This document shows, in pieces, positions 8,357 to 15,478 of a DNA stretch of 64,000 nucleotides; the stretch's first letter is position 1, and each line of letters begins with the position of its first letter. This DNA comes from Acidobacteriaceae bacterium (lineage in GTDB: Bacteria; Acidobacteriota; Terriglobia; Terriglobales; Acidobacteriaceae): NCBI GenBank assembly GCA_030041045.1, contig JASHOQ010000128.1, positions 1 to 64,000 on the forward strand, in the 5' to 3' direction. The notes under the pieces are model-generated. The model worked only from the letters and a program-made list of their open reading frames with translations. It did no database searches and had not been told where the DNA came from. A program made the position numbers and the translations under genes.

Positions 8357-8426
8357 GTTCCGGAAGGCCCTGGCCGGGGAACAAACGGGGCGGTCAACGG
8401 CGCTCTGGCCACTGAGCTACCCGAAC
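8357..8426 (-). ncRNA. tRNA-like element 2 (70 nt)
   Basis: The minus strand has a 7-bp acceptor-like helix (GTTCGGG/CCGGAAC, one mismatch), the universal TA at positions 8-9, and then a canonical D-arm (GCTC, loop AGTGGCCA, GAGC) at exactly the tRNA spacing. The 3' half lacks a recognisable anticodon arm and a T-loop; it contains TTTGTTCCCCGG, which recurs in other elements of the array. It is best read as a tRNA-derived or tRNA-mimicking RNA, not a working tRNA. Confidence 0.6.
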
Positions 8427-8456
8427 GCGCATCCAGAGCTCGCGCTCAAGACTCGC

Positions 8457-8519
8457 ATGCAGGGCGGGATTCGAACCCGCGACCTCCGGCTGTCAAGGCG
8501 AAGGAACCGCTTCCTACAC
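8457..8519 (-). ncRNA. tRNA-like element 3 (63 nt)
   Basis: The minus strand shows an acceptor-like helix with two wobble pairs (GTGTAGG/CCTGCAT) directly stacked on a perfect T-arm (GCGGG, loop TTCGAAT, CCCGC). Only 32 nt separate the 5' acceptor strand from the T-arm, against about 42 in a tRNA. That space holds a small GCG/CGC hairpin and no proper anticodon arm. The preceding bases CCGGTGG are shared with elements 1 and 5. Confidence 0.6.
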
Positions 8520-8570
8520 CACCGGCCAACGACAACGCTTCACAACACGCGTACCTAGAAACTCTGCGCC

Positions 8571-8640
8571 GGGGAACTTGCGAAGAGAGTGGGAACGGAA
8601 CCTCTGCTCTGCGGCGCCTTGTGCTTCAGGACTACGCCCC
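8571..8640 (-). ncRNA. tRNA-like element 4 (70 nt), weaker
   Basis: Ends can pair as a seven-position helix (GGGGCGT/GTTCCCC, one mismatch and two wobbles), followed by AG and a D-arm-like segment (CCT/AGG). No T-loop motif is present. It is included because its size, strand and the shared GTTCCCCGGC boundary motif match the neighbours. Confidence 0.4.
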
Positions 8641-8646
8641 CGCCCC

Positions 8647-8716
8647 GCGAAGTGACCCGTTCCGTCGGGGTCTCTAACCCCGCTCCTTGGCAGTGGAAGT
8701 AACTCGCTTCTTTCGC
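8647..8716 (-). ncRNA. tRNA-like element 5 (70 nt) with anticodon-arm-like hairpin
   Basis: Closed by GCGAA/TTCGC. Inside are a D-arm-like hairpin (GAAG, loop CGAGTTA, CTTC; 8696-8710) and a perfect five-bp stem with a seven-base loop TTAGAGA (8666-8682), the geometry of an anticodon arm with AGA in the middle. A canonical T-arm is missing. It starts with the array motif CCGGTGGCGAA. Confidence 0.5.
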
Positions 8717-8737
8717 CACCGGCGCGAACACTTCTAA

Positions 8738-8795
8738 GTTGGAATCCGGCGCGAAGCTCCCCCGTGCGCGCCGAATAACTTATTCCGGCGCCAAC
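8738..8795 (-). ncRNA. tRNA-like element 6 (58 nt), weaker
   Basis: The ends pair GTTGG/CCAAC. Inside is a stable hairpin formed by CGCC/GGCG around GAA/TTC with loop TAAGTTA, plus a GC-rich second hairpin. It is shorter than a tRNA and has no T-loop consensus. It is listed as a member of the array by position and strand. Confidence 0.35.
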
Positions 8796-8826
8796 AGACA
8801 ATGCGGCTAACTGACCGCTAAGTCAG

Positions 8827-8898
8827 CCCGAGGGAACAAACGAACGCAGTAACCTGTTCGAGTGTCAATCGAAGTACCTGAGTTCTTCGCCACTCGGG
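8827..8898 (-). ncRNA. tRNA-like element 7 (72 nt), three-way junction
   Basis: A perfect 6-bp closing helix CCCGAG/CTCGGG (8893-8898 with 8827-8832) encloses two perfect 5-bp hairpins, CGAAG/CTTCG (8870-8889) and CGAAC/GTTCG (8841-8860), each with a ten-base loop. This gives a cloverleaf lacking one arm. The 5' part (CCGAGTGGCGAAG) resembles elements 1 and 5 and the start of class II tRNAs; the 3' part carries TTTGTTCCC as in element 2. Confidence 0.6.
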
Positions 8899-8948
8899 TT
8901 AAGCTCGTGAATTGCAATTGATGCGCAGGAGGTGTGCCGAACGACCGG

Positions 8949-9041
8949 TTATGAATGGAACCCAGAGCACGCCCGGACGCCGGCGAGGCCCTCATAGGGC
9001 CATTCCAGCCTACGCATCGAGTTTTGCGTTTGATACTTCAT
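8949..9041 (-). CDS. candidate 30-residue ORF at the head of the tRNA-like array
   Basis: The ATG at 9041 is preceded by a good ribosome site (TAGGAG, eight bases upstream), and the frame runs 30 codons to TAA. The peptide starts MKYQTQNSMRRLEWPYEG and has no recognisable domain. It is the first possible gene of the array-rsr transcript, so it could be a leader peptide. Its DNA also contains inverted pairs GAATGG/CCATTC and GGCCCT/AGGGCC, so an RNA hairpin is an alternative reading. The flanking 9042-9204 is AT-richer than its surroundings and is the likely promoter region, though no confident sigma-70 or sigma-54 site was seen. Confidence 0.35.
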   Translation of the reverse strand: MKYQTQNSMRRLEWPYEGLAGVRACSGFHS

Positions 9042-9204
9042 CGGGCGTTCTCCTACGCATTCATTACTCTGCCATAACTCAACCGACTCATGCAAGAGGT
9101 TAGTGGAATAAATTTTCAGATGTTGCAATAAGTGAACGAATGTTACTTTGTGAATCTCGAGTAACTGAGCCTTTGGCCGGATCCACCGCCTCAAAGATCC
9201 GCAG

Positions 9205-9954
9205 TTACTTCACCGCGATAAAGCGCAGGCGCACGTAGTCCGCAGTCCAGTGGCCGTGCTCGTCGCGCAGGGCGGTGGAGAGAAGCTCGGCGGTGTCGTC
9301 GATGACGGCTTGCTGCAAGGATGCGGGAAGAGTGTCGAGAACGCCTTTGCGAAAGGTTCTGAGCCACGCGGCAATGCCGCCTTCGCCCAGCGGCGTGGGC
9401 CGGGGAAAGTGCGCCATGCGCGCGACGCGAAAACCGGCTTGCTCAAGGCGGCGCGTGTAAGACTCCGCCGTGGGGTAGTAGTTCACCTCGTCTTCGCGGC
9501 CGGCCAGGCCGTGACGCGCAAGCGCGGCGATGAAGGCCACGCGGAGGGCGGCGATATTGCCGTGGCCGCCCATCTCGGCGACAAATCGGCCGCCGGCCCT
9601 CAGCACGCGAAAAACCTCGGCCAGCATGGCGTCCTGATGACGCATCCAGTGCAAGGCGGCGTTGGAAAAAACGGCATCGAACGCGGCGCCGGCAAAGGGC
9701 AGCGCCTCGGCGTTGGCCACCTGCGCATCCACGCCGCGCGCCCGCGCCGCCGCGGCCATCTCCGGCGAGAGATCGGCGCCCGTAACCTGCGCGCCGCTCG
9801 CGGCCAGGCGCAGCGTGAGCTGGCCATCGCCGCAGCCGAGATCGAGAATGCGTTCGCCGGGCTGGGCGTCAAGCCACTCGAGCACGCCGCCGGCAAGTTG
9901 ATGCACGAAGGCGCCCGTGCGGCCGTACGACTGCGGATCCCAGGTCTGCGGCAT
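9205..9954 (-). CDS. class I SAM-dependent methyltransferase
   Basis: Rossmann-fold methyltransferase of 249 residues. Motif I is ILDLGCGDGQLTLRL, the acidic motif II follows at VTGADLSPEM, and FDAVFSNAALHWM resembles trans-aconitate methyltransferase-like enzymes (Tam/UbiE group). The frame extends to a TTG at 10008, but the ATG at 9954 (MPQTWDPQSYG) gives the usual family N-terminus; a GGAGG lies 13 bases upstream of it, slightly far. The substrate cannot be told from sequence. It is transcribed in the same direction as the TROVE array but is separated by an AT-rich gap, so linkage is doubtful. Confidence 0.85.
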   Translation of the reverse strand: MPQTWDPQSYGRTGAFVHQLAGGVLEWLDAQPGERILDLGCGDGQLTLRLAASGAQVTGADLSPEMAAAARARGVDAQVANAEALPFAGAAFDAVFSNAALHWMRHQDAMLAEVFRVLRAGGRFVAEMGGHGNIAALRVAFIAALARHGLAGREDEVNYYPTAESYTRRLEQAGFRVARMAHFPRPTPLGEGGIAAWLRTFRKGVLDTLPASLQQAVIDDTAELLSTALRDEHGHWTADYVRLRFIAVK

Positions 9955-10062
9955 AAATCTTTGAAAACCTCCAAACCCCAGTCTGGACGAAGCGGGCGCG
10001 GAAGACAAAGTGCTTCCGTTGGGGAGAGGAATAAGAAAAACTTATCGCAGAGACCGAAGCGC

Positions 10063-10839
10063 TCAGATCGACTGCACCGGCAGCAGCGTCAGGTCGTCCA
10101 CCAGGCCGACCTCTTTCTGCACGAAGGGCTCGCCGTAGCGCACGCCGGCGAGCTGCCCGTAGTGACGCGCTTCAGCGAAGGTGCGTTTGCGGATCTCTTC
10201 CTCGGGAACGAAGAGCCCGCTGCCGGCGGCCTGATTGGCGTATTGCGAGCGATAGGCCATGAGGGCGAGATGGCGCTGCTCGATGAAGGGCGTGATGTCG
10301 ACGATGAAGCTGGGGCGCACGTCAGCGTAGAGGCTGGCATAAACGATTTTGAAGGGCCGATGCGGCTCCCCGCCCCAAGATGTGGAGATGGCTTGCTGGG
10401 GACCGCGGATTCCGGAGCCGAGCGCGAACTTTTTGAGGCCGGCGAGAAAGCAGGCATCGTAACCCAGCGTAGCCACGATGGCATGATCGGGATGGCGCGC
10501 CTGCCAATAAGGCAGTATGACGACGCGCGGGCGAACCAGGCGCACAATGCGCGCGATGGCGAGCCGGTTCGCGAGCGTGTTTTCGATTGCGCCATCGGGC
10601 AGGGTGAGCGCCTCGCGCCATCCCACGCCGAGAATCTCCTGGGCCACAGCAGCTTCGCGCGCGCGCTCCTGCGCGGTGCCGCGCGTGCCCGATTCGCCCT
10701 GCGTGAGATCGAGAATGGCGGTGCGCAGCCCGCGCGCCGCCATGCGCAAAAGAGTTCCGCCGCAGGTCTGCTCCACGTCGTCGCGGTGGGCCGCGATGGC
10801 GAGCACATCGGCGTGCGTAGCCTCAGCCACAGCGGACAT
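10063..10839 (-). CDS. bshB1: BshB1-type N-acetylglucosaminyl-malate deacetylase (PIG-L family)
   Basis: Zinc-dependent deacetylase of the LmbE/PIG-L fold, 258 residues. The metal-binding motif AHRDDVE (usually AHPDDxE) is at the N-terminus, and the second motif HPDH appears in QARHPDHAIV. The segment LTQGESGTRGT and the C-terminal GVRYGEPF match BshB1, which removes acetyl from GlcNAc-malate in bacillithiol synthesis. No bshA or bshC occurs in the window, so another LmbE-type substrate is possible. It lies 5 bp after the lipoprotein gene and is probably cotranscribed with it. Confidence 0.85.
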   Translation of the reverse strand: MSAVAEATHADVLAIAAHRDDVEQTCGGTLLRMAARGLRTAILDLTQGESGTRGTAQERAREAAVAQEILGVGWREALTLPDGAIENTLANRLAIARIVRLVRPRVVILPYWQARHPDHAIVATLGYDACFLAGLKKFALGSGIRGPQQAISTSWGGEPHRPFKIVYASLYADVRPSFIVDITPFIEQRHLALMAYRSQYANQAAGSGLFVPEEEIRKRTFAEARHYGQLAGVRYGEPFVQKEVGLVDDLTLLPVQSI

Positions 10840-10844
10840 CGGAA

Positions 10845-12341
10845 TCAGTACACGGTATTATCGGAGTCCGTAATCGCGTCCATGTAGGCAACGTCGTAGG
10901 CGGTCCCGGTGACGGTCACATACTGGTTGTCGATGGAAGAACCGTCCACGGTGGAGTAAATGTACACCTGGCCGCCTTCGGCTGCATAGATCTTGTGCAG
11001 TCCGGTCACGGCGGCGATGCCGGTGGCGTTGCCGATGTAGGGCTCGAGCATGACCACCTGGCTGGTGGCGGTGTTGTACATGGTCAGGCAGCCGTAGCCG
11101 CTGGCCGGATTGGTGGCGTAACGGACGCCGACCGTGCAGCCGGTCATGCCGATCCAGAGGGTGTTGTCGTCGGCTTCGATCATGCGGCTGGTGGCGCCGG
11201 GCTGGCCGTCGCTGATGGCCGCCGTGCTGGCGATGGCCGCCCAGCCGGTTGCCGAGCTCGCGAGATTGAGCACCGTCAGATTGCCGCCGAAGAGCGTTAG
11301 TCCGTTGATCGACTGCGGCGCCTGGCCCACGACATACATCGTGGAGCTATCGACGAGGGCATTGCTCGATCCACCGGCAATAGGCAGGGTGCACGAACTC
11401 GCCGTGTTCGCAGCCGAGCAGGGCGCGATGGAAGCTTGCGTGGGCAACAGCCCGGAACCGCGGCCGGGAAGAAAGAACATGGGCGCGACCGGCAGCGGCG
11501 TAATCGACGAGGTGGTGCCGCCGCACTCCGGACCGCAGCTAAGAATGTAAGCGGTGTTGCCATCGGCCGAGAATACGGCCTTCACCGGCCGATCGAAGGA
11601 GAGCGGCTTCAGGTTTCCGCTGGTGCTGGAGGGATCGAGCACCTGAAACAGACACCAGAGAGGCGCATTCTGCGGCTCGCAATCCGTCGCACCCAGGGGC
11701 CAGGTGGAGGGACCGCCTGAGTAGGAAACCGTCTGCGATGCGGTGAGCTCAACCGGATAGTAAATGTAGTTCGAGTTCTGCACAAAGGCCAGCGCAACTG
11801 TCCCGCCGGGGTTCACGCTGACGCGGTAAACGCCGGGAAGACTCAGGGGGGCAGAGGCGCCTGTAATCTGGTTCACCACCGTGAGCACGTGCGATGCCTG
11901 GCTGGCGGCAAACACGTATTGCTGATTGCGGGTAATAAAAATGCTGGAAGAAAGGCCATTCAGTCCGCTGACGGTTCCCGTGGTTTTTTCCGTCTGATAG
12001 TTCGCCATTGTGAGCGAGCCGTCGCCGGAGCCGTAGATGGCGCCGATCTGCTCTTCGGGCATATTCTGAATCGTGATGGGCAGCTTGCCGCCAAAACCGG
12101 AAACCGCGAACGCGGGCGGCTGGCCGGTGTAGCCGCTGCGGATGTCGTAGTAAGCGTCCACAATCGAGAGGGTACCCGATTGCAGCGCGCTCGAATTCTG
12201 GACTGCAATCAATACGCGATTCACGAGCCCGCTGGGCGGGAGCTTGCGGCCATCGAAATAAGAAGTACCGCCACAGCCCGCCAGCACAATCGCAACCGCC
12301 AGGGCGGCGGCCGCGCTCACAAAAAGACTTCTCTTCTTCAA
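10845..12341 (-). CDS. putative lipoprotein, beta-propeller-like, function unknown
   Basis: The 498-residue product has a type II signal peptide with lipobox VLAGC at about residues 19-23, so it should be lipid-anchored. The rest is rich in Gly, Ser, Thr and Asn with recurring segments such as VNPGGTVALAFV, FSADGNTAYILS and EADDNTLWIGM. These look like blades of a YncE/WD-type propeller, a fold common in acidobacterial surface proteins. Several Cys pairs suggest disulfides. No catalytic motif was found. It is divergently oriented to the methionine gene and directly upstream of bshB1. Confidence 0.7.
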   Translation of the reverse strand: MKKRSLFVSAAAALAVAIVLAGCGGTSYFDGRKLPPSGLVNRVLIAVQNSSALQSGTLSIVDAYYDIRSGYTGQPPAFAVSGFGGKLPITIQNMPEEQIGAIYGSGDGSLTMANYQTEKTTGTVSGLNGLSSSIFITRNQQYVFAASQASHVLTVVNQITGASAPLSLPGVYRVSVNPGGTVALAFVQNSNYIYYPVELTASQTVSYSGGPSTWPLGATDCEPQNAPLWCLFQVLDPSSTSGNLKPLSFDRPVKAVFSADGNTAYILSCGPECGGTTSSITPLPVAPMFFLPGRGSGLLPTQASIAPCSAANTASSCTLPIAGGSSNALVDSSTMYVVGQAPQSINGLTLFGGNLTVLNLASSATGWAAIASTAAISDGQPGATSRMIEADDNTLWIGMTGCTVGVRYATNPASGYGCLTMYNTATSQVVMLEPYIGNATGIAAVTGLHKIYAAEGGQVYIYSTVDGSSIDNQYVTVTGTAYDVAYMDAITDSDNTVY

Positions 12342-12568
12342 AACCCTAACCCTCGATGGATGGCATGGAACGAGACGAGTGCTTGCAAACTCAGCGCGAT
12401 CCGGCTCTGCCGACAGGCGGCAAACCTGCGAACTTGCAGCGTGATTCTGCCCAAGCTTTGACTCCCGAAGTATAACAAAGCGCCCCGCCAGCGCGGCGCG
12501 CGCGATGCGCCCCCAGGCTCGCCGAAAGCGGTACGATTCTCGATGCGATGCGATAGCATTTCAGTAGC

Positions 12569-14482
12569 ATGACCCGGTTTGCCGAGATCTTTACCGACCG
12601 TCCCGTGCTCGCCGACGGCGCCATGGGCACCCTGCTCTACGCGCGCGGAGTGATGAACAGCCGCTGCTACGACGAACTGAACCTGTCGGATCCGGCGCGC
12701 GTACTCTCCGTGCACGAAGAGTATCTGCAGGCGGGCGCGGAGATTCTGGAAACCAATACCTTCGGCGCCAATCGCTTCCGCCTCTTGCGCCACGGGCTGG
12801 CGCCAAAAGTGAAAGAGATCAACCAGGCCGGCGTGCGCCTGGCGCGCCAGGCGGTGGAACACTTCAAGGAAAAACAGGCCGGCGCAGCGTGGGTTGCCGG
12901 CTCTATCGGCCCTCTCGGCGTGCGTCTCGAGCCGCTGGGCAAGACGGGGCTGGATGAGGCGCGGGCGGCCTTTGCCGAGCAGATCGCCGCGCTCGCCGAG
13001 GGCGCACCGGAGAGCGGCGCGAATCACCTGGGCCGGAATCGCGCGGGAGTCGATCTGCTGATCATCGAGACCATGCCGGCGCTGAACGAGGCGCGGGAGG
13101 CGCTCGAGGCCGCGCGGGCCGTGGCGCCCGATTTGCCGGTGCTGGTGATGGTGACGGTCGACGAGGAAAGCAATTGCCTGGATGGATCCTCGGCCGCGCA
13201 GGCCGCGGCGCTGCTCACGGAGTGGGGCGCCGGGGCCATCGGCGTGAACTGCTCCACCGGGCCGGCGACGGTGCTGACGGCGATTGAAGGAATGCGGCGC
13301 GCCACCACGCTGCCGCTCGCGGCCATGCCCAACGCCGGCATGCCCCGCGTGGTGGAAGGGCGCAACGTCTATCTCTGCTCGCCGGAGTATATGGCCACGT
13401 TCGCCCGCAAGGCGGTCAGCGCGGGTGCGCAGATTGTGGGCGGCTGCTGCGGAACAACGCCCAATCACATTCGCGCCATGCGCTCGGCCGTCCGTTCCAT
13501 GGACGAGCAGGCGCACGTGGAAGGAGCGGGGGTTGCCCCGGTGGAAAGCGCAGAGACACCGCCGGCTCCGCTTGGCGCGCGGTCGCGCATCGGCGCGCTG
13601 ATTGCCCAGAAGAAGTTCGTCAGCCTGGTCGAGATCGCTCCACCCAAGGGCATCGACTGCTCGCCGCAGATCGAAGGCGCAGCGCTGCTGGCGCGTCTCG
13701 GCGTGCACGGCATCCACGTGCCGGATTTGCCCGGGGCCGCGGCCCGCATGAGCGCGCAGAGCCTGTGCATCCAGATTCAGCAGCATACCGGGATCGACAC
13801 CATTCTGCATTACACCTGCCGCGACCGCAATCTGCTATCCATCCAGTCGGATCTGCTGGGCGCTTCGTCGATCGGCCTGCGCAATCTGCTCTGCCGGACC
13901 GGCGACCCGCCCAAGCAGGGCAACTATCCTGACGCTACGCAAGTATTTGACGTGGACTCCATCGGGTTGGTTAACATCGTGCACCGGCTGAATCATGGGC
14001 TCGACATCGGCTCCAACGCCATCGGCGCGAGCACCAACTTCACCATCGCCGTGGCCGCCAATCCCGTCGCACCGGACATGGATGAGGAGTTGCGGCGGTT
14101 TGCGTACAAAGTGGAGGCCGGCGCCGAGTACTGCATCACGCAGCCGGTCTTCGATCTCCGCCTGCTCGAGCACTTTCTTGAACAAATGCGCGACCACCGC
14201 ATTCCGGTGATCGCGGGGATTTGGCCGCTGGCCAGCCTGCGCAATGCCGAGTACATGAAGAACGATCTGCGCCTTTCCATGCCGGAAGAGATCATGCTGC
14301 GCATGGCGCAGGCGGACACGCCGGAAGCGGCGCGCCTGGAAGGGATCAGAATTGCGCAGGAGATGCTCGAAGCCGTGCGGCCTTACGTCGAAGGCGTGCA
14401 GGTGACCGCGCCGGCCGGCAATTATGCCGCCGCGGCCGAAGTGCTCGCCGCCGTGCTGCCCCAGGCTCCTTCCGCGTCCTGA
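12569..14482 (+). CDS. bifunctional homocysteine S-methyltransferase / methylenetetrahydrofolate reductase
   Basis: Fusion enzyme of 637 residues. The N-terminal half (about 1-310) is a homocysteine S-methyltransferase TIM barrel: LADGAMGTLLYARG, ETNTFGANRFRL, the zinc Cys in GVNCSTGP, and the GGCCGTTPNHIRAM zinc pair. The C-terminal half (about 340-630) is a MetF-like barrel: SLVEIAPPKG, HYTCRDRNLLSIQSDLLGA, NLLCRTGDPP and EYCITQPVFD. It should reduce methylene-THF and methylate homocysteine to methionine. The 227-bp upstream gap shared with the divergent lipoprotein gene has no recognisable SAM riboswitch. ATG at 12569 is the natural start. Confidence 0.93.
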   Translation: MTRFAEIFTDRPVLADGAMGTLLYARGVMNSRCYDELNLSDPARVLSVHEEYLQAGAEILETNTFGANRFRLLRHGLAPKVKEINQAGVRLARQAVEHFKEKQAGAAWVAGSIGPLGVRLEPLGKTGLDEARAAFAEQIAALAEGAPESGANHLGRNRAGVDLLIIETMPALNEAREALEAARAVAPDLPVLVMVTVDEESNCLDGSSAAQAAALLTEWGAGAIGVNCSTGPATVLTAIEGMRRATTLPLAAMPNAGMPRVVEGRNVYLCSPEYMATFARKAVSAGAQIVGGCCGTTPNHIRAMRSAVRSMDEQAHVEGAGVAPVESAETPPAPLGARSRIGALIAQKKFVSLVEIAPPKGIDCSPQIEGAALLARLGVHGIHVPDLPGAAARMSAQSLCIQIQQHTGIDTILHYTCRDRNLLSIQSDLLGASSIGLRNLLCRTGDPPKQGNYPDATQVFDVDSIGLVNIVHRLNHGLDIGSNAIGASTNFTIAVAANPVAPDMDEELRRFAYKVEAGAEYCITQPVFDLRLLEHFLEQMRDHRIPVIAGIWPLASLRNAEYMKNDLRLSMPEEIMLRMAQADTPEAARLEGIRIAQEMLEAVRPYVEGVQVTAPAGNYAAAAEVLAAVLPQAPSAS

Positions 14483-14559
14483 CACTTTTTCGCCAGTGTA
14501 ATCTGTGCGAGTTTGTGCGATCTTGAGAGCAGCTGACCGTGCTCAGGAGGCGCTCACGG

Positions 14560-15084
14560 ATGGCAGAAGCGCTCAACTTTGACGGTACCACCGAGGATCT
14601 TGACGTCTTCGAGTGCCCTCATTGCCACGAGACAATCGACACATCGGCCGAGGTGTGCCGGTTCTGCGGCGCGAAGATCGACCACGAAGCAGCAAAGAAG
14701 GCCGCCCACCTTCTCGCCCAGGTCGATCAGGCCTGCAGCGACGCGAGCTATTTGCGAAGTACGGCGGCGATTGCCCTGCTGTTGTGCGTGGGCACTGCGT
14801 TCGGCCTTTTGCGTGGGGGTTCCCGCTCTCCCCGCGTGATCCTGCTTGTGGGAATCCAGAATATTCTCCTGGGGCTTTGTGCGCTGTTCATTGTCTGTTC
14901 TCTACCATTCCCCTTCTGGTCCATGCGCTGGTGGGCGAAATACGCGCATCTCCCCAGCGACGACGAAGATTTTCAGAGTGCGCGCGCGGCGGTTCGAAGC
15001 ACGGGATACGCCGCCGTCGTCGCATTGACGGCTTCCGGCGTAATCGTGTGCCTGGTTTTCATCTACCGGATCACCCACGGATAA
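14560..15084 (+). CDS. zinc-ribbon membrane protein, function unknown
   Basis: A 174-residue protein starting at ATG 14560, nine bases after a perfect AGGAGG. The N-terminus carries a zinc ribbon (CPHCHETIDTSAEVCRFCG, two CxxC pairs), followed by three hydrophobic segments (about 70-90, 97-122 and 150-173) and a short soluble linker. This zinc-ribbon plus membrane layout is common in small bacterial proteins of unknown role. It follows the methionine gene by 77 bp on the same strand and may be cotranscribed. Confidence 0.75.
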   Translation: MAEALNFDGTTEDLDVFECPHCHETIDTSAEVCRFCGAKIDHEAAKKAAHLLAQVDQACSDASYLRSTAAIALLLCVGTAFGLLRGGSRSPRVILLVGIQNILLGLCALFIVCSLPFPFWSMRWWAKYAHLPSDDEDFQSARAAVRSTGYAAVVALTASGVIVCLVFIYRITHG

Positions 15085-15168
15085 TTCATTCAGGCCTCTC
15101 AGATCACGGAGACGTTGCCGACTTCGTGCTCCCCGCTTCGCGCAGACAGTCATGTATCCTGAGAACTC

Positions 15169-15411
15169 ATGAGGAACGCGCGGGCTATGCCGTCCTTTGA
15201 AGAATCCCTCAAAAAGCTCGAAACCATCGTAGACAAGCTCGAGAAAGGCGACCTCGCGCTCGAAGAGTCGCTCAAGCTCTTCGAGGAGGGCGTGGGGCTT
15301 TCGGCGGCCTGCAAGAAAGAGCTCGACGAGGCTGAGGGCAAAGTGCAGATGCTGGTCAAACAGCGCGATGGCTCGCTGAAGGCCGAACCGTTTCCTCCCC
15401 AGGATTCCTGA
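15169..15411 (+). CDS. xseB: exodeoxyribonuclease VII small subunit
   Basis: An 80-residue protein with the XseB signature: SFEESLKKLETIVDKLEKGD, then LALEESLKLFEEGVGL, forming the long helical hairpin that binds the XseA catalytic subunit. The complex degrades single-stranded DNA. Starts at ATG 15169 or 15187 are both possible. The large subunit gene is not in the window. Confidence 0.95.
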   Translation: MRNARAMPSFEESLKKLETIVDKLEKGDLALEESLKLFEEGVGLSAACKKELDEAEGKVQMLVKQRDGSLKAEPFPPQDS

Positions 15412-15478
15412 GGCGCGCTTCTGATCCGACCCGTCAGCACGCACGCTTTACCCGCAATTCTTCCCGTGGAGGTCTCCT

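Noticed and set aside
7880-8519. Functional tRNA genes at 7880-7955 and 8457-8519
   Set aside because: The T-arms are perfect, but the anticodon arm has a four-base loop in one and is missing in the other, and the central regions do not fit a decoding tRNA. Listed as tRNA-like RNAs instead.
8953-9005. An eighth tRNA-like element closed by GAATGG/CCATTC
   Set aside because: Only 53 nt, no tRNA arm motif, and it overlaps the candidate 30-codon ORF; pairing could be chance.
9042-9204. Sigma-54 promoter before the tRNA-like array
   Set aside because: TGGCAGAGTAATGAATGC looks tempting, but GG and GC are 13 bases apart instead of 10, and no RtcR-like activator gene is present.
12342-12568. SAM or cobalamin riboswitch upstream of the methionine gene
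   Set aside because: No conserved core motifs or fitting stems were seen in the 227-bp leader.
12338-13810. 490-codon minus-strand open frame
   Set aside because: It lies opposite the clear homocysteine methyltransferase gene and has the Arg/His/Gln-rich composition of an antisense shadow in GC-rich DNA.
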